DNA of 64,000 nt from Streptomyces meridianus (lineage in GTDB: Bacteria > Actinomycetota > Actinomycetes > Streptomycetales > Streptomycetaceae): assembly GCF_023703325.1 (NCBI RefSeq), contig NZ_JAMQGM010000014.1:109186-173185 (forward strand), written 5' to 3'. Below are positions 37,588 through 46,047 of the stretch, in pieces. The position numbers and the translations under genes were made by a program. Below the pieces are notes generated by a model. It worked only from the letters and a program-made list of their open reading frames with translations. It was not told the DNA's origin and did no database searches. The stretch's first letter is position 1. Each line of letters starts with the position of its first letter.

Positions 37588-38967
37588 CTAGACAACCAGC
37601 AGCACGTCCCTGCATGAGTAACCGAGAGCCTTCGAGTAGACCTCCAGGGTCCAGCGCCCGGATTCGGCACGCAGTTCGGCACGGAAGCCCCCGCCTCCGG
37701 ACGGCTGCATCACCTCGTCGGACACACACCTGCCGTCCCCGCCGAGACGCCGGACCCTCAGTCCCATCGCGGGATCGGCGTTCGTCACCCATACCTCGAA
37801 GGGCTCTCCGGCCTGTGCGAAGTCGGGAAACTCGACTCCGACGGGTTCCCCGGCGCTCAGCACCCCGGCCAGCGCGAGGCCATCGCAGATGCGCTTCAAC
37901 TGCTTGCGGGCGTGCCCGGAGTTGATGAGGTCCGCATGCCTGCTGTCGAGCCACACCGTCTGACCGGTGTCGGACCACTCGGGGGGCGTCTGGGCGAAGT
38001 CCGCCACCGTGCCGTCACCGTGGAGCAGCAGACCCCGGTCTTCCGGATCCCCGGAATCCGAGAAGTCCTGATGGAACTTCGGCCTGCCCCCCGACGAGAA
38101 GGAGAGCGCCTGGTCGGTCCGGTGCTTGTCGCCTCCCAGGGCAACCAGCGTGCAGCGCCTCGACCCGTGCACCGCGTCGTTCTCCTCGATGGCGTCCTGC
38201 ACCTCCTGGAAGAAGGCGAAGGAGTCGTCGATCATTCGGGTGCCCACCCCCTCGACCGGTTGCCCCTTGAGACGGGACCTGCCCTCCTGGGGGTCGACCA
38301 CCACCCGGTAGGTGGGGATGAGCTGGCCGAGCGAGGGATAGGTCGAGCAGACCTCGTGGATCCACTCCCGGAACGGGCTCGGCACCCACCGCACCTGGCC
38401 GGTCAGGAACCGCAGCGCCTTGACGCTCCCCGAGAAGGGCGTGCCCAGCGTGGCGACCGACCGGGTCTGCTCCCACCCCCCGAGCACCTCGGTGTAGTAC
38501 CGCACCACCAGACCGCCCATGGAACGGCACAGGAAGATCACCTTGGCCTCCCCGGCCCGCGGAAACCGCTTGGGGTCGGCCGTCTCCTGCCACCGGGTCA
38601 ACCGCTCCTGGACGAAGAGTTTCAGTTTCCCGGCCGAATTGCGGTTGCTCAGGCGCCAGTCGTAGGGGAACTCCGCGAATCGCTCCTCCTCGATGCCGAG
38701 CAGCCTGCGGAGGTCCGGATATTCCATGTTGGAGACAAGCCCCGGAAGGAGACGCGGCCCGTGGATCACGCCGCCCAACTCCAGGGCGTGCGGCGACTCC
38801 GGGTCGTCGTCCCCGATGTCCTTGGGCAGTTGGAGCATCTTCCTGGTTCTCCCGGGCCGGAGGAGTCCGCTCATCGCCTCCGGGGTCAGATCCCAGACAT
38901 CGGCTCCGCTCCGGGTCAGGGCCGTGCCCATGATGCCCGGAACGAGAACGACCAGATCGTGCTTCAC
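37588..38967 (-). CDS. LCAT-like lipase/acyltransferase, putative effector of the caspase locus
   Basis: A 459-aa alpha/beta hydrolase of the lecithin:cholesterol acyltransferase family. The N-terminal VVLVPGIMGTAL oxyanion-hole block, the nucleophile elbow FLCRSMGGLVVRYY (Ser149; the first Gly of GxSxG is Cys), the TLGTPFSGS block, GDGTVADF with an acidic residue and DSRHADLINSGHA with the likely catalytic His are all visible. A C-terminal ~100-residue beta-rich domain follows. No signal peptide, so it acts inside the cell. GTG 38967 overlaps the stop of the caspase-NACHT-WD40 gene (GTGA) with GAGGA seven bases upstream, so production is coupled. A role in attacking membrane lipids upon activation is inference. 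Confidence 0.82.
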   Translation of the reverse strand: MKHDLVVLVPGIMGTALTRSGADVWDLTPEAMSGLLRPGRTRKMLQLPKDIGDDDPESPHALELGGVIHGPRLLPGLVSNMEYPDLRRLLGIEEERFAEFPYDWRLSNRNSAGKLKLFVQERLTRWQETADPKRFPRAGEAKVIFLCRSMGGLVVRYYTEVLGGWEQTRSVATLGTPFSGSVKALRFLTGQVRWVPSPFREWIHEVCSTYPSLGQLIPTYRVVVDPQEGRSRLKGQPVEGVGTRMIDDSFAFFQEVQDAIEENDAVHGSRRCTLVALGGDKHRTDQALSFSSGGRPKFHQDFSDSGDPEDRGLLLHGDGTVADFAQTPPEWSDTGQTVWLDSRHADLINSGHARKQLKRICDGLALAGVLSAGEPVGVEFPDFAQAGEPFEVWVTNADPAMGLRVRRLGGDGRCVSDEVMQPSGGGGFRAELRAESGRWTLEVYSKALGYSCRDVLLVV

Positions 38968-41900
38968 AGGACGCTCCTCATGTCTCGTCGAGCGGATTCC
39001 CCCACCCGATGACCGATGGCCTCGGGACCGGAGACCGGATGGCCGGCCGGCCATGGCACGAACACCTGATCGCAGCGGACACTGTTCTGGCCGACGCCCT
39101 GGACCATGAGGGTGATGCCGTCGCCGTCGAAGGCCGAGTCCACGCCGGTCACGTCGTATCCCCGGGATTCCACGGGCTCCAGGGCCCGTTCCCGCCTGAT
39201 GTCCCAGAGCCTGAGGCGGCCGGAGTCACGGCTCCAGCCGACGAGCAGAGGGCGCTGAGGCGGACCCGCCAGAGCGACACCGTCGAGTGCTCCGCCGGAC
39301 TGCCGCGGCAGGACGGTCGGCACGGCGTAACCCCCGTCGCACTCGGCGAACTTCACCGTCTCCCCGGTGGTGAACGCGATGAGCGGAACCGGCGACGTCG
39401 TGCGCTGCAACAGTCCCGTGGCCACTGCCCTGGTCCTGACGGCGTTGACCGGCTGCGGCTTCGTCCCGGGCTCCGTGAGGTCCCAGACCCGTACCGCGTT
39501 GCCACCCCACGCCGACAGCCAGGAGGGGCCAGAGGCAAGGCCCACCGCCTCTATCCGCTGCACGGCGCCGGCGGCTCCCATCCAGAACGTCCGCCCTTCC
39601 TCCCATGCACCGCGGGCCTTCATCTCGCGTTCCCAGGTGACCACGCTCTGCCCGTGCGGCCACAGCAGCCGCAGCCGGTCCTTTCCGGTCGCGTGGAGAG
39701 CCAGGGAAGGCACCGGTCGATCGGCCGGCCCCGGCAGTACGAAGTTCTCGGTCTCCAGCAGTTCCAGTCCCGGCCCGAGCGTCCAGAGCTGACCGCGCCT
39801 GCGTCCGACCGCCGCGGTCAGCCACCGGTCACCGACCCTCGCCGCGGAGATCGCTTCCACCTCCTCGGGGTGCACGAGCCGGAGCGCCTCGCCGGTCTGC
39901 CCGTCGGAGGAGTGCAGGCTCAACATCACGTCGGGGCCCTGCGAGCGGCTCAGCAGCAGGGTTCCGCCGGGGCCTCCGCCCGTTACCCGCAGCCGTGTCC
40001 TGCCGACCGCCCTCCGGCCGGTGTGGCGGGCGCCGGGCGCATCCCCCGCCGCCGGTGCATCGTGCGGCTCCCAGACGCGGATCCGCGTCTCGTCCGCCAC
40101 CGCCAGACGCCCTGTCCCCGAAGGGTCGAACGCCAGGGACTGGTGATGGTGATCGCACGGCAACGAAACGTACTCCGCGCCCTTTTCATCCCAGATGCGG
40201 ACCGCGGCGTCCTCCCCGACCGCTGTCAGCACTCCACGCGGGCCCCGCCCGACGGTGACCGCACGGCCGGCACTCGCGGGGCCGGGGCTGAACAGGGGGC
40301 GCGCCTCCCCCTGGAAGAGGTCGTCCATCCGCCAGGCACGGAGCGCGCGACCGTCCAGCGCCCCGATCACCGACCCGGACACGCCACCGTCCGGCAGGAC
40401 CAGAGCCGACACCGCGATGACCGACTCGATGCCGTCCCTCAGTGACCGGACGCGACGCAGCGGCTCCTTCATCGTCTTCCGCCCGGGCACCTCCCACACG
40501 TTCACCCCCGTGGGCCCACCGGTCACCACGGCGGCCCTCCCGCCCGCCACCAGGAGAGAAACGCAGCGGACCGGCACGCCGAGGGTGTGCATGCGGAGTT
40601 CGGCTCTGGAGTACTCCATGGTGCTGTCCCACCGCCACAGCCACAGGCGGTCACCGTCGACGGTGGCGAGCAGGACCTCGTTGCCCCAACGCACCGAGTC
40701 GACGGCGCCCGGAGTCCCGCCCCAGTACAGCTCTTCCACCGGGTACCTGCCGCTGCCGTGCCACATCCGCACGCACAGGCCGTCATGCGTGGCGACCACC
40801 CGGCTGTCGCCCCGGCCCGACGCCGTCACTCCCCGCTGCCGTGGAGGAGCCGCCCAGGTGTCCGGTCCGGTGTCCCTCCCCAGGACCTCGTGTCCTTCCG
40901 CGGTCCACGACTTGACCTCACCGGCGCCCGACGCATGGATGATTCCGTCGCCGTGCGCCTCCCAGTGCACGGCGAGCGCCCCGCCCGGCGGGGCGGGCCA
41001 GCTCCTGTGCAGGGGAAGCCGTGCGGCACTGCTCCACACGTCCTCCCAGAACACGGACGACGGCTTCGGCACGGCGGCGAGGAACTCCCGCGAGAACATG
41101 GCCAGTGCGGTGGCACGGAGCATCGCCCATCTGGCCGCTTCCGTCGGGTGCCGGCGGAAGTGCCCGGCCACGCCCAGGTAGAGCGCGCTCTGGGCGGTGG
41201 TCGAAAGCCGGGCGGCGACCAGGGGCTCGAGGACGTCGGGCGATGCGGCGACCAGGAAGTGGCAGTCGTCCACCAGCTCCGCGAGCAGGTCGTCCCCGCC
41301 CAGTGCGGCATGCGCGGTGAGGTGGTGCTTCACATAGTTTTCGGTGGTTCGCCAGTCCTCGCCCCTGCGCGGAGTCAGAGCCCGGTGGATCGCCCGGTGC
41401 ATCCTCCGCTGCTCCAGCTCGTCGCTGAGCAGATGGGCCCCGAAACTGGGATGGTGGAGGCGGTACACCTCCTCACCCGACTCGACATCCCTCGTGATCG
41501 TCACGCCGGCGGCCCTGCGGATCACGTCGCGCAGGTCCTCCTCCCCGTACTCCCTGCTCCCCGGAGCACGCACCGCGTTGGTCACGGCCAGCCACACCCT
41601 GGGCTGGGGCAGTCCGACTCCCTGGGCCAGCGCGAGAGCGGTCATGAAGTCCCGGATCCGGGCGGTGTCCTGCGGGTCGAGCCGTAACAGCTCCTCGGCC
41701 AGGAGGGCGTCGAGGACGGACGTCCCCTGGCGTAGCTCCCTGCGCAGCTGCTCCGCGTCCGACGGCATCGGTCGCTCGGCGACATGTCTGGCCCACAGGG
41801 TGGCCACGAGAAAGAGGCCGTTGCTGCCGGCCGCGATCTGCCGGGCGACGGCGGCACGTTGCTGCGCCGCATGCGGCAGCCGGTAGGGGGAGTTCTCCTC

Positions 41901-43409
41901 GGCGAGCAGCCGTTCGACGTGCCGGGCGATGTCCTGCTCGGTCCGGGCCTCCTGGTCCAGCTCCATCACGATGGTGGAGTGCAGCACGTCCAGCAGTGTT
42001 TCGGCGCGGAGATCACCCGGAAGGCTGCGGCGGGCGTTCGGCCGGGTGGCGACCACCACCCGCACCCCGGGCAGGGCCGCGAGGGGGTTGAGCAGACCGC
42101 GTGCGATGTCGAAGGAATGCCCCGCCGCCGCCTCGTCGAGCCCGTCGAACATCAGTGTGAGGCTGCCTTTGAGCTCGGCCAGTGCCTCGACCTCCTGCAC
42201 AAGGCTGTGCGGGGACCCCTGCTTGATCTCCGCCGTGTGCAGGCCGAGCGGTGTCAGGCCCCGGGTCAGCTCCTCGCACAGCGTCGACAGTGTCCTGCCG
42301 CGGCAGTGGAGCGCGGCATTGACCGAACGGAGTTCGGGCAGCACCCGGGGGCGGCGGTCCTCGGGGAGGGAGGACACGAAGTGCTCGACGGTCAGATGCG
42401 CCACATACGCCAGGAGCGTCGACTTGCCCGCGCCGGATGCCCCCGTGACCGTGAGCATCCCGGATTCCTGGACGCGCAGCCAGTTGATCAGGTCGCCGAG
42501 TACCCGATGCCGCGAGGCGAAGTCCCGCAGATGCCAGCTCTCGCCCGAGCCGGAGAACACCGGCAGTTCCTCGCCGGCGAGTTCCTTGCCGATCCATGAC
42601 CGGTCGTCCTGCGGGCGCAGCGCGGACCGCGCCCGCGGGGACCAGTACGGGTTGGGCAGGAACCAGGCGCGGAGCGTCTGCGGCTCCTGCCAGTACGGGA
42701 CCTGATCGTCGATCAGGCTCCTGATCGCGCTCATCAGCTGCTGGAAGGGAACGAAGGCGTTCTCCCGTTGGAAGATCCGCACACTGCCGTCGATGACCTG
42801 TTCCGGATCCGAAAGGACCCGCTCCAGGCAGTCGACCCAGTGTCCCTCCAGCGCTTCCTGACGTGATCCGGCGGTCGCGACCACGGCGAATCCGGCCTCC
42901 GCGTCGTCGACACCGGCTCGCAGCCGTGCGTCCTTGACGTGGTGGCTGACCTCGCGCACCGCCTCGCCCGAGAAGCAGGCGTCCAGGACGAGAAGCGTGT
43001 CCGTGGGGTCCTCGGCGAGCCAGGAGACCAGTTCCTCGGCCGAAACGGCCCGGCGGGGATCGAACTCCCCCTTCTGGTAACTGTCTTCACAGGCGAGATA
43101 GAAGACGCCGGACACCACTTCGCCGTGCCCGGTCCAGTAGAGAATCTTCCTGTCCACCGCCTGCTGCCTCAGCCGCAGTAACAGATCGCGGATCTGCTCG
43201 CGTCCCGCGGACAGTTCCGCCCCGCCGTCCCCGCCGGTACTGCTGAAGCCCAGTGATGGAACATCGAACCCGAGCCGGACGGCCTGTTCCACGAAACGTG
43301 ACGCCGTCGTCCGCAGCCGGACGCGGTCCCTGGACCGTCGTGCGTCACCCCGGTACCTGTCGACAACGACGGTCGCGACCACACCGTCACGCTTCTGCCC
43401 CCGGTCCAA
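38964..43409 (-). CDS. caspase-like / NACHT NTPase / WD40-like propeller protein
   Basis: A 1481-aa three-part protein. Residues ~10-250 form a caspase-like (peptidase C14) domain: catalytic His95 in LYWTGHGEVVSG and Cys145 in LLVLDACFSGEA. Residues ~320-600 are a STAND/NACHT NTPase with Walker A TGASGAGKST and Walker B LTLMFDGLDEA. A helical region follows to ~780, then a beta-propeller-like C-terminus (~800-1481) with degenerate WD repeats. This is the layout of sensor-switch-effector proteins in cell death. The start is TTG 43409 because GGAGGGGGAG lies six bases upstream; GTG 43382 and 43490 are weaker. The gene has in-frame TTA codons at plus-strand 43179-43181 (residue 77) and 41685-41687 (residue 575), making it bldA-dependent. 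Confidence 0.85.
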   Translation of the reverse strand: MDRGQKRDGVVATVVVDRYRGDARRSRDRVRLRTTASRFVEQAVRLGFDVPSLGFSSTGGDGGAELSAGREQIRDLLLRLRQQAVDRKILYWTGHGEVVSGVFYLACEDSYQKGEFDPRRAVSAEELVSWLAEDPTDTLLVLDACFSGEAVREVSHHVKDARLRAGVDDAEAGFAVVATAGSRQEALEGHWVDCLERVLSDPEQVIDGSVRIFQRENAFVPFQQLMSAIRSLIDDQVPYWQEPQTLRAWFLPNPYWSPRARSALRPQDDRSWIGKELAGEELPVFSGSGESWHLRDFASRHRVLGDLINWLRVQESGMLTVTGASGAGKSTLLAYVAHLTVEHFVSSLPEDRRPRVLPELRSVNAALHCRGRTLSTLCEELTRGLTPLGLHTAEIKQGSPHSLVQEVEALAELKGSLTLMFDGLDEAAAGHSFDIARGLLNPLAALPGVRVVVATRPNARRSLPGDLRAETLLDVLHSTIVMELDQEARTEQDIARHVERLLAEENSPYRLPHAAQQRAAVARQIAAGSNGLFLVATLWARHVAERPMPSDAEQLRRELRQGTSVLDALLAEELLRLDPQDTARIRDFMTALALAQGVGLPQPRVWLAVTNAVRAPGSREYGEEDLRDVIRRAAGVTITRDVESGEEVYRLHHPSFGAHLLSDELEQRRMHRAIHRALTPRRGEDWRTTENYVKHHLTAHAALGGDDLLAELVDDCHFLVAASPDVLEPLVAARLSTTAQSALYLGVAGHFRRHPTEAARWAMLRATALAMFSREFLAAVPKPSSVFWEDVWSSAARLPLHRSWPAPPGGALAVHWEAHGDGIIHASGAGEVKSWTAEGHEVLGRDTGPDTWAAPPRQRGVTASGRGDSRVVATHDGLCVRMWHGSGRYPVEELYWGGTPGAVDSVRWGNEVLLATVDGDRLWLWRWDSTMEYSRAELRMHTLGVPVRCVSLLVAGGRAAVVTGGPTGVNVWEVPGRKTMKEPLRRVRSLRDGIESVIAVSALVLPDGGVSGSVIGALDGRALRAWRMDDLFQGEARPLFSPGPASAGRAVTVGRGPRGVLTAVGEDAAVRIWDEKGAEYVSLPCDHHHQSLAFDPSGTGRLAVADETRIRVWEPHDAPAAGDAPGARHTGRRAVGRTRLRVTGGGPGGTLLLSRSQGPDVMLSLHSSDGQTGEALRLVHPEEVEAISAARVGDRWLTAAVGRRRGQLWTLGPGLELLETENFVLPGPADRPVPSLALHATGKDRLRLLWPHGQSVVTWEREMKARGAWEEGRTFWMGAAGAVQRIEAVGLASGPSWLSAWGGNAVRVWDLTEPGTKPQPVNAVRTRAVATGLLQRTTSPVPLIAFTTGETVKFAECDGGYAVPTVLPRQSGGALDGVALAGPPQRPLLVGWSRDSGRLRLWDIRRERALEPVESRGYDVTGVDSAFDGDGITLMVQGVGQNSVRCDQVFVPWPAGHPVSGPEAIGHRVGESARRDMRSVL

Positions 43410-43540
43410 CCGAACTCCCCCTCCGCAGAGTTCAGCCACGCATCCCTGCCGCACAACAGGACGGTTTGTGAAAACCTGACGTTCCCGCACCGCAACCCAG
43501 TGTGTTGTTCACGTTACTCGAAACGGGCCGAGGAGGACTC

Positions 43541-44563
43541 GTGGAGCCGCGCGACCGCATGGTCATCGGAAATCTTGTAACGGACTGCCACATCTTCGAG
43601 GGGGACGGCACACGCCCGATCCAGCAGGAGAACGTGCAGATCATTTACGAACCCGGTCTCCGCCGGGTGGAACTTCCCGTCGAGGTCCAGCGGTGGCGGG
43701 AGGACATCGAGGCGGATATGCAGCGCCGACAGGCAGCGGGCGAGCCGTACGCCTGGAACAACCCCCGTTTCGCCGTCGAGAGCATCATCGCCTCGCGGAG
43801 CGACGAGACCGAAGAGCCCTTGGTGCAGATCGGTCTGTGCGATGCGGACTACTACGACTTCCTCGCCACGTCGGTCAACCTCGACGAGCCGCTGCGCGAG
43901 GGGGAGCCCGCCACCCTGCGCTCCCAGTACCTGGAGAACGCCGACCCGGTGACCGCGCCCGCGTTCCTCTCTTGCAGCTTCGGCGTCAACGTGGCGGTGG
44001 AGACGGGGCCCGACCGGAAGATGGTGTTCGCACGGCGAAGCGTTCGGGTGGAGGGCCACAACAAGGTGCGCTGGAACTCCTCGGTCAACGAAGGGCTCGC
44101 CGCCATCCACGACATCCCCGAGGACGGATCCCCCATCAGCCTGCACGCCGTGGCCCGTCGTGCGCTCCGGGAGGAACTCGCCGTCCAGAACGAGGACGAG
44201 GTCGACCTCGAACTGCTCGTCTTCGCACTCGACGTGCGCAACCACCAGTGGGCCGCCTTCTACCGGGCCGTGCTCACCGACCTGACGGCCGACCAGCTCG
44301 TGGCCCGCCGAAGCCGCGGCATCGAGGACAAGTGGGAGCACGACCGGTTCGAATTCGTCCCGGCCGATCCCGACAACGTGCTCGACTTCGTCCTGCAGAA
44401 GAAGCCCGACGAGTGGACACCGTGCGGACCGGCCCTCTTCTACCTGGCTCTGGTCCGCGCCGCCGTCATCGCGCGCGGCGGCGACCGGTCGGGCCGGTTG
44501 GACGTCGAGGCCGCCGAGCGCCGGGCGGTGGAGCGGCTCGCGACGTCCGCTGCCCGCACGTAG
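43541..44563 (+). CDS. Nudix-fold-like protein beside the caspase locus
   Basis: A 340-aa protein, divergent from the caspase gene and convergent with the two-TM gene. The middle reads like a Nudix fold: NKVRWNSSVNEGLAAI, then HAVARRALREELAVQNED, which keeps the R-E-E-L core of the Nudix box, then VFALDVRNHQWAAFYRAVL and a final KKPDEWTPCGPALFYLALV helix. The leading Gly of the box is missing, so hydrolase activity is uncertain and a sensor or ligand-binding role is possible. GTG 43541 was chosen because AGGAGG lies five bases upstream; an earlier in-frame GTG (43502) has none. The 131-bp divergent space must hold both promoters. Confidence 0.6.
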   Translation: MEPRDRMVIGNLVTDCHIFEGDGTRPIQQENVQIIYEPGLRRVELPVEVQRWREDIEADMQRRQAAGEPYAWNNPRFAVESIIASRSDETEEPLVQIGLCDADYYDFLATSVNLDEPLREGEPATLRSQYLENADPVTAPAFLSCSFGVNVAVETGPDRKMVFARRSVRVEGHNKVRWNSSVNEGLAAIHDIPEDGSPISLHAVARRALREELAVQNEDEVDLELLVFALDVRNHQWAAFYRAVLTDLTADQLVARRSRGIEDKWEHDRFEFVPADPDNVLDFVLQKKPDEWTPCGPALFYLALVRAAVIARGGDRSGRLDVEAAERRAVERLATSAART

Positions 44564-44594
44564 TGCCGCCAGGCCGTGGCACCGGGGCTGCGCA

Positions 44595-45029
44595 TCAGAA
44601 GATGTTCCGCTCCCGGTGCTGCCGGCGCAGCTCGAGGAACTTCTCACGCACCTCATCAGCGGGCAGGCCGCCCGCCTGGATTCTCAGGTCCGCAAGAGCG
44701 TCCCGGGACTCCATGAAGCCGCGCCACTTCTGCTGCGGCTTCAGCCAGGTGTCCACCGCTGTCATCACCGCGACGACCAGTGCCAGGGCCGGGACCCACG
44801 CCATCAGCCAGCTTCCATGGCCGTCCCCCAGGTTCTGGTCGGCTGCCACCACGGCGCTGGTGAGAATGAGCAGAATCCGGCCGACGTAGTAGGTGACACC
44901 GTAGTTGAAGGTGGCGATCCGCCACCTTCGCATCTCCCTGTCCATCTCCTCGACGAGTGCTCCGGGCAGGGGCTCAGCCACTGCCCGCTGCTCGCCTTCC
45001 GCCACGGTCCCCGAAACGTCCTCGGCCAT
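44595..45029 (-). CDS. two-transmembrane SLATT/DUF4231-like protein
   Basis: A 144-aa membrane protein with a charged N-terminus, two transmembrane segments (about residues 47-66, YVGRILLILTSAVVAADQN, and 74-92, WLMAWVPALALVVAVMTAV), then a long charged helix (DTWLKPQQKWRGFMESRDAL). This order of helix, two membrane spans and helix is that of SLATT (DUF4231-like) domains, which are predicted pore-forming effectors in bacterial conflict systems. It lies 32 bp from the convergent Nudix-like gene and on the same strand as the caspase and lipase genes. Start ATG 45029 with a GGGGGG tract eight bases upstream. Family assignment is from pattern only. Confidence 0.6.
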   Translation of the reverse strand: MAEDVSGTVAEGEQRAVAEPLPGALVEEMDREMRRWRIATFNYGVTYYVGRILLILTSAVVAADQNLGDGHGSWLMAWVPALALVVAVMTAVDTWLKPQQKWRGFMESRDALADLRIQAGGLPADEVREKFLELRRQHRERNIF

Positions 45030-45131
45030 GCGTCCCCCCAGCGAAGTCCCTGTCACGACTTGACATCCTCGCACCCGGAGCACGGGCTGAGGAGCCGGTG
45101 AGGAGTCCGCGGGTCAGTCGCCCCTTTCACC

Positions 45132-45182
45132 GGCTCGAGCACCGCCGCGCACTCCACGCGGTGTGGTCATCGGGAAGAGATC
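45132..45182 (-). repeat. duplicated 3' end of the uracil methyltransferase gene (copy 1)
   Basis: This 51-bp stretch matches 46499-46548, the last codons of the neighbouring RNA methyltransferase gene, with four mismatches and one gap. It is out of context here and frame-shifted, so it is not part of a gene. It marks the left boundary of a ~1.3-kb segment carrying the VapBC pair. The rest of the 287-bp gap 45030-45316 shows no gene. Confidence 0.75.
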
Positions 45183-45316
45183 AGCCGGAATCGCATCCGA
45201 GAAACTGCAGGTCAGACAGATTTTTCCGCCCTACCGAAGAGTCCACGAGTGCCGCAGGCGTCAAACGAGCGTCACGACCGACGGAATCGACGACACGGCC
45301 GGGGCACCGTCCGACA

Positions 45317-45760
45317 TCAGATCGGAAGGTCGTCGGGCAGCACCCGGAACGCCTTGTGTCGGCCCCATGGGCACACGGCCCGGAAGTCTCGACGGTCGAG
45401 CGTGAGTACAGCGTCGGTGTCGTACTCAGCAGCAAGAGCCACGTTCACCGCATCCGCAAGGTCCAGGTCCAGGTCGCGGTACCGGACACGCACCGACTGG
45501 GCGACACTCAGATGGTCTTCCGTGATCCGGGGCAGAGCGATACGGCCTCGACGCGTCCAATGCCGGATGTCGTCGACCGCACTGAGCGCCGCTTCACGGC
45601 CGAGTTCGCGCGTGGCGACATGGTCGATCTCCGCGAGCAGCAGCGGGGACATCACCAGAAGCCCGGCAGCCATGATCGCCTCGCTCGCCGCCTGATGCTC
45701 GGGATGGGCGGAGTCGAGCGCCGCAAGGAGCCCGGAGGTGTCCGCGATGACGATGATCAC
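45317..45760 (-). CDS. vapC: PIN-domain ribonuclease toxin (VapC-like)
   Basis: A 147-aa PIN-domain protein. Conserved acidic residues are visible in IVIADTSGLLAALD, LLLAEIDHVATRELG, LDLADAVNVALAAEYD and VLTLDRRDF. VapC toxins cleave tRNA or rRNA and are neutralised by their antitoxin. GTG 45760 overlaps the antitoxin stop as GTGA. The pair lies between the two copies of the methyltransferase 3' end. Confidence 0.85.
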   Translation of the reverse strand: MIIVIADTSGLLAALDSAHPEHQAASEAIMAAGLLVMSPLLLAEIDHVATRELGREAALSAVDDIRHWTRRGRIALPRITEDHLSVAQSVRVRYRDLDLDLADAVNVALAAEYDTDAVLTLDRRDFRAVCPWGRHKAFRVLPDDLPI

Positions 45761-46023
45761 GCAGCGGTCCCGGTCCCGGACCCGGTCTCGCGACACACGG
45801 CTTCGGCCACGGTGTCACGCACCTCACGCCTACTGGGGGTGCGGCCTCCCCCCTGGAAGGTGCGGGAGAAGAGCGGTTCGTCCCAGACACGGTTGGCCAT
45901 GGCCGCGAGATGGATGCCCTGCCGAATGATCTCGGCCTCGCTGATGCCGCGCCGCTTTGCGGCCTCCTTGATGATCGCGAGGTCTTCCGGATCGGCGTAG
46001 ACGTTGGTTCGTTTCATAGACAT
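45757..46023 (-). CDS. vapB: ribbon-helix-helix antitoxin (VapB-like)
   Basis: An 88-aa protein with a CopG/RHH N-terminus (MKRTNVYADPEDLAIIKEAAKR, then GISEAEIIRQGIH) and a C-terminal tail that should wrap the toxin. It binds the shared promoter as a dimer and neutralises VapC. Start ATG 46023; ATG 46017 is an alternative. No Shine-Dalgarno site precedes it, and the start codon lies within an operator-like repeat, so the mRNA is probably nearly leaderless. Confidence 0.83.
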   Translation of the reverse strand: MSMKRTNVYADPEDLAIIKEAAKRRGISEAEIIRQGIHLAAMANRVWDEPLFSRTFQGGGRTPSRREVRDTVAEAVCRETGSGTGTAA

Positions 46024-46047
46024 GTACCAAGGCTAGATTATGTACCA
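46021..46047 (-). promoter_or_regulatory. vapBC promoter with direct repeats
   Basis: ATGTACCA occurs twice, at 46022-46029 and 46040-46047, one repeat spanning the antitoxin start codon. Between them on the minus strand is CATAAT, a plausible -10, about 13 bases before the ATG. This fits an RHH-autorepressed promoter. Confidence 0.5.
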
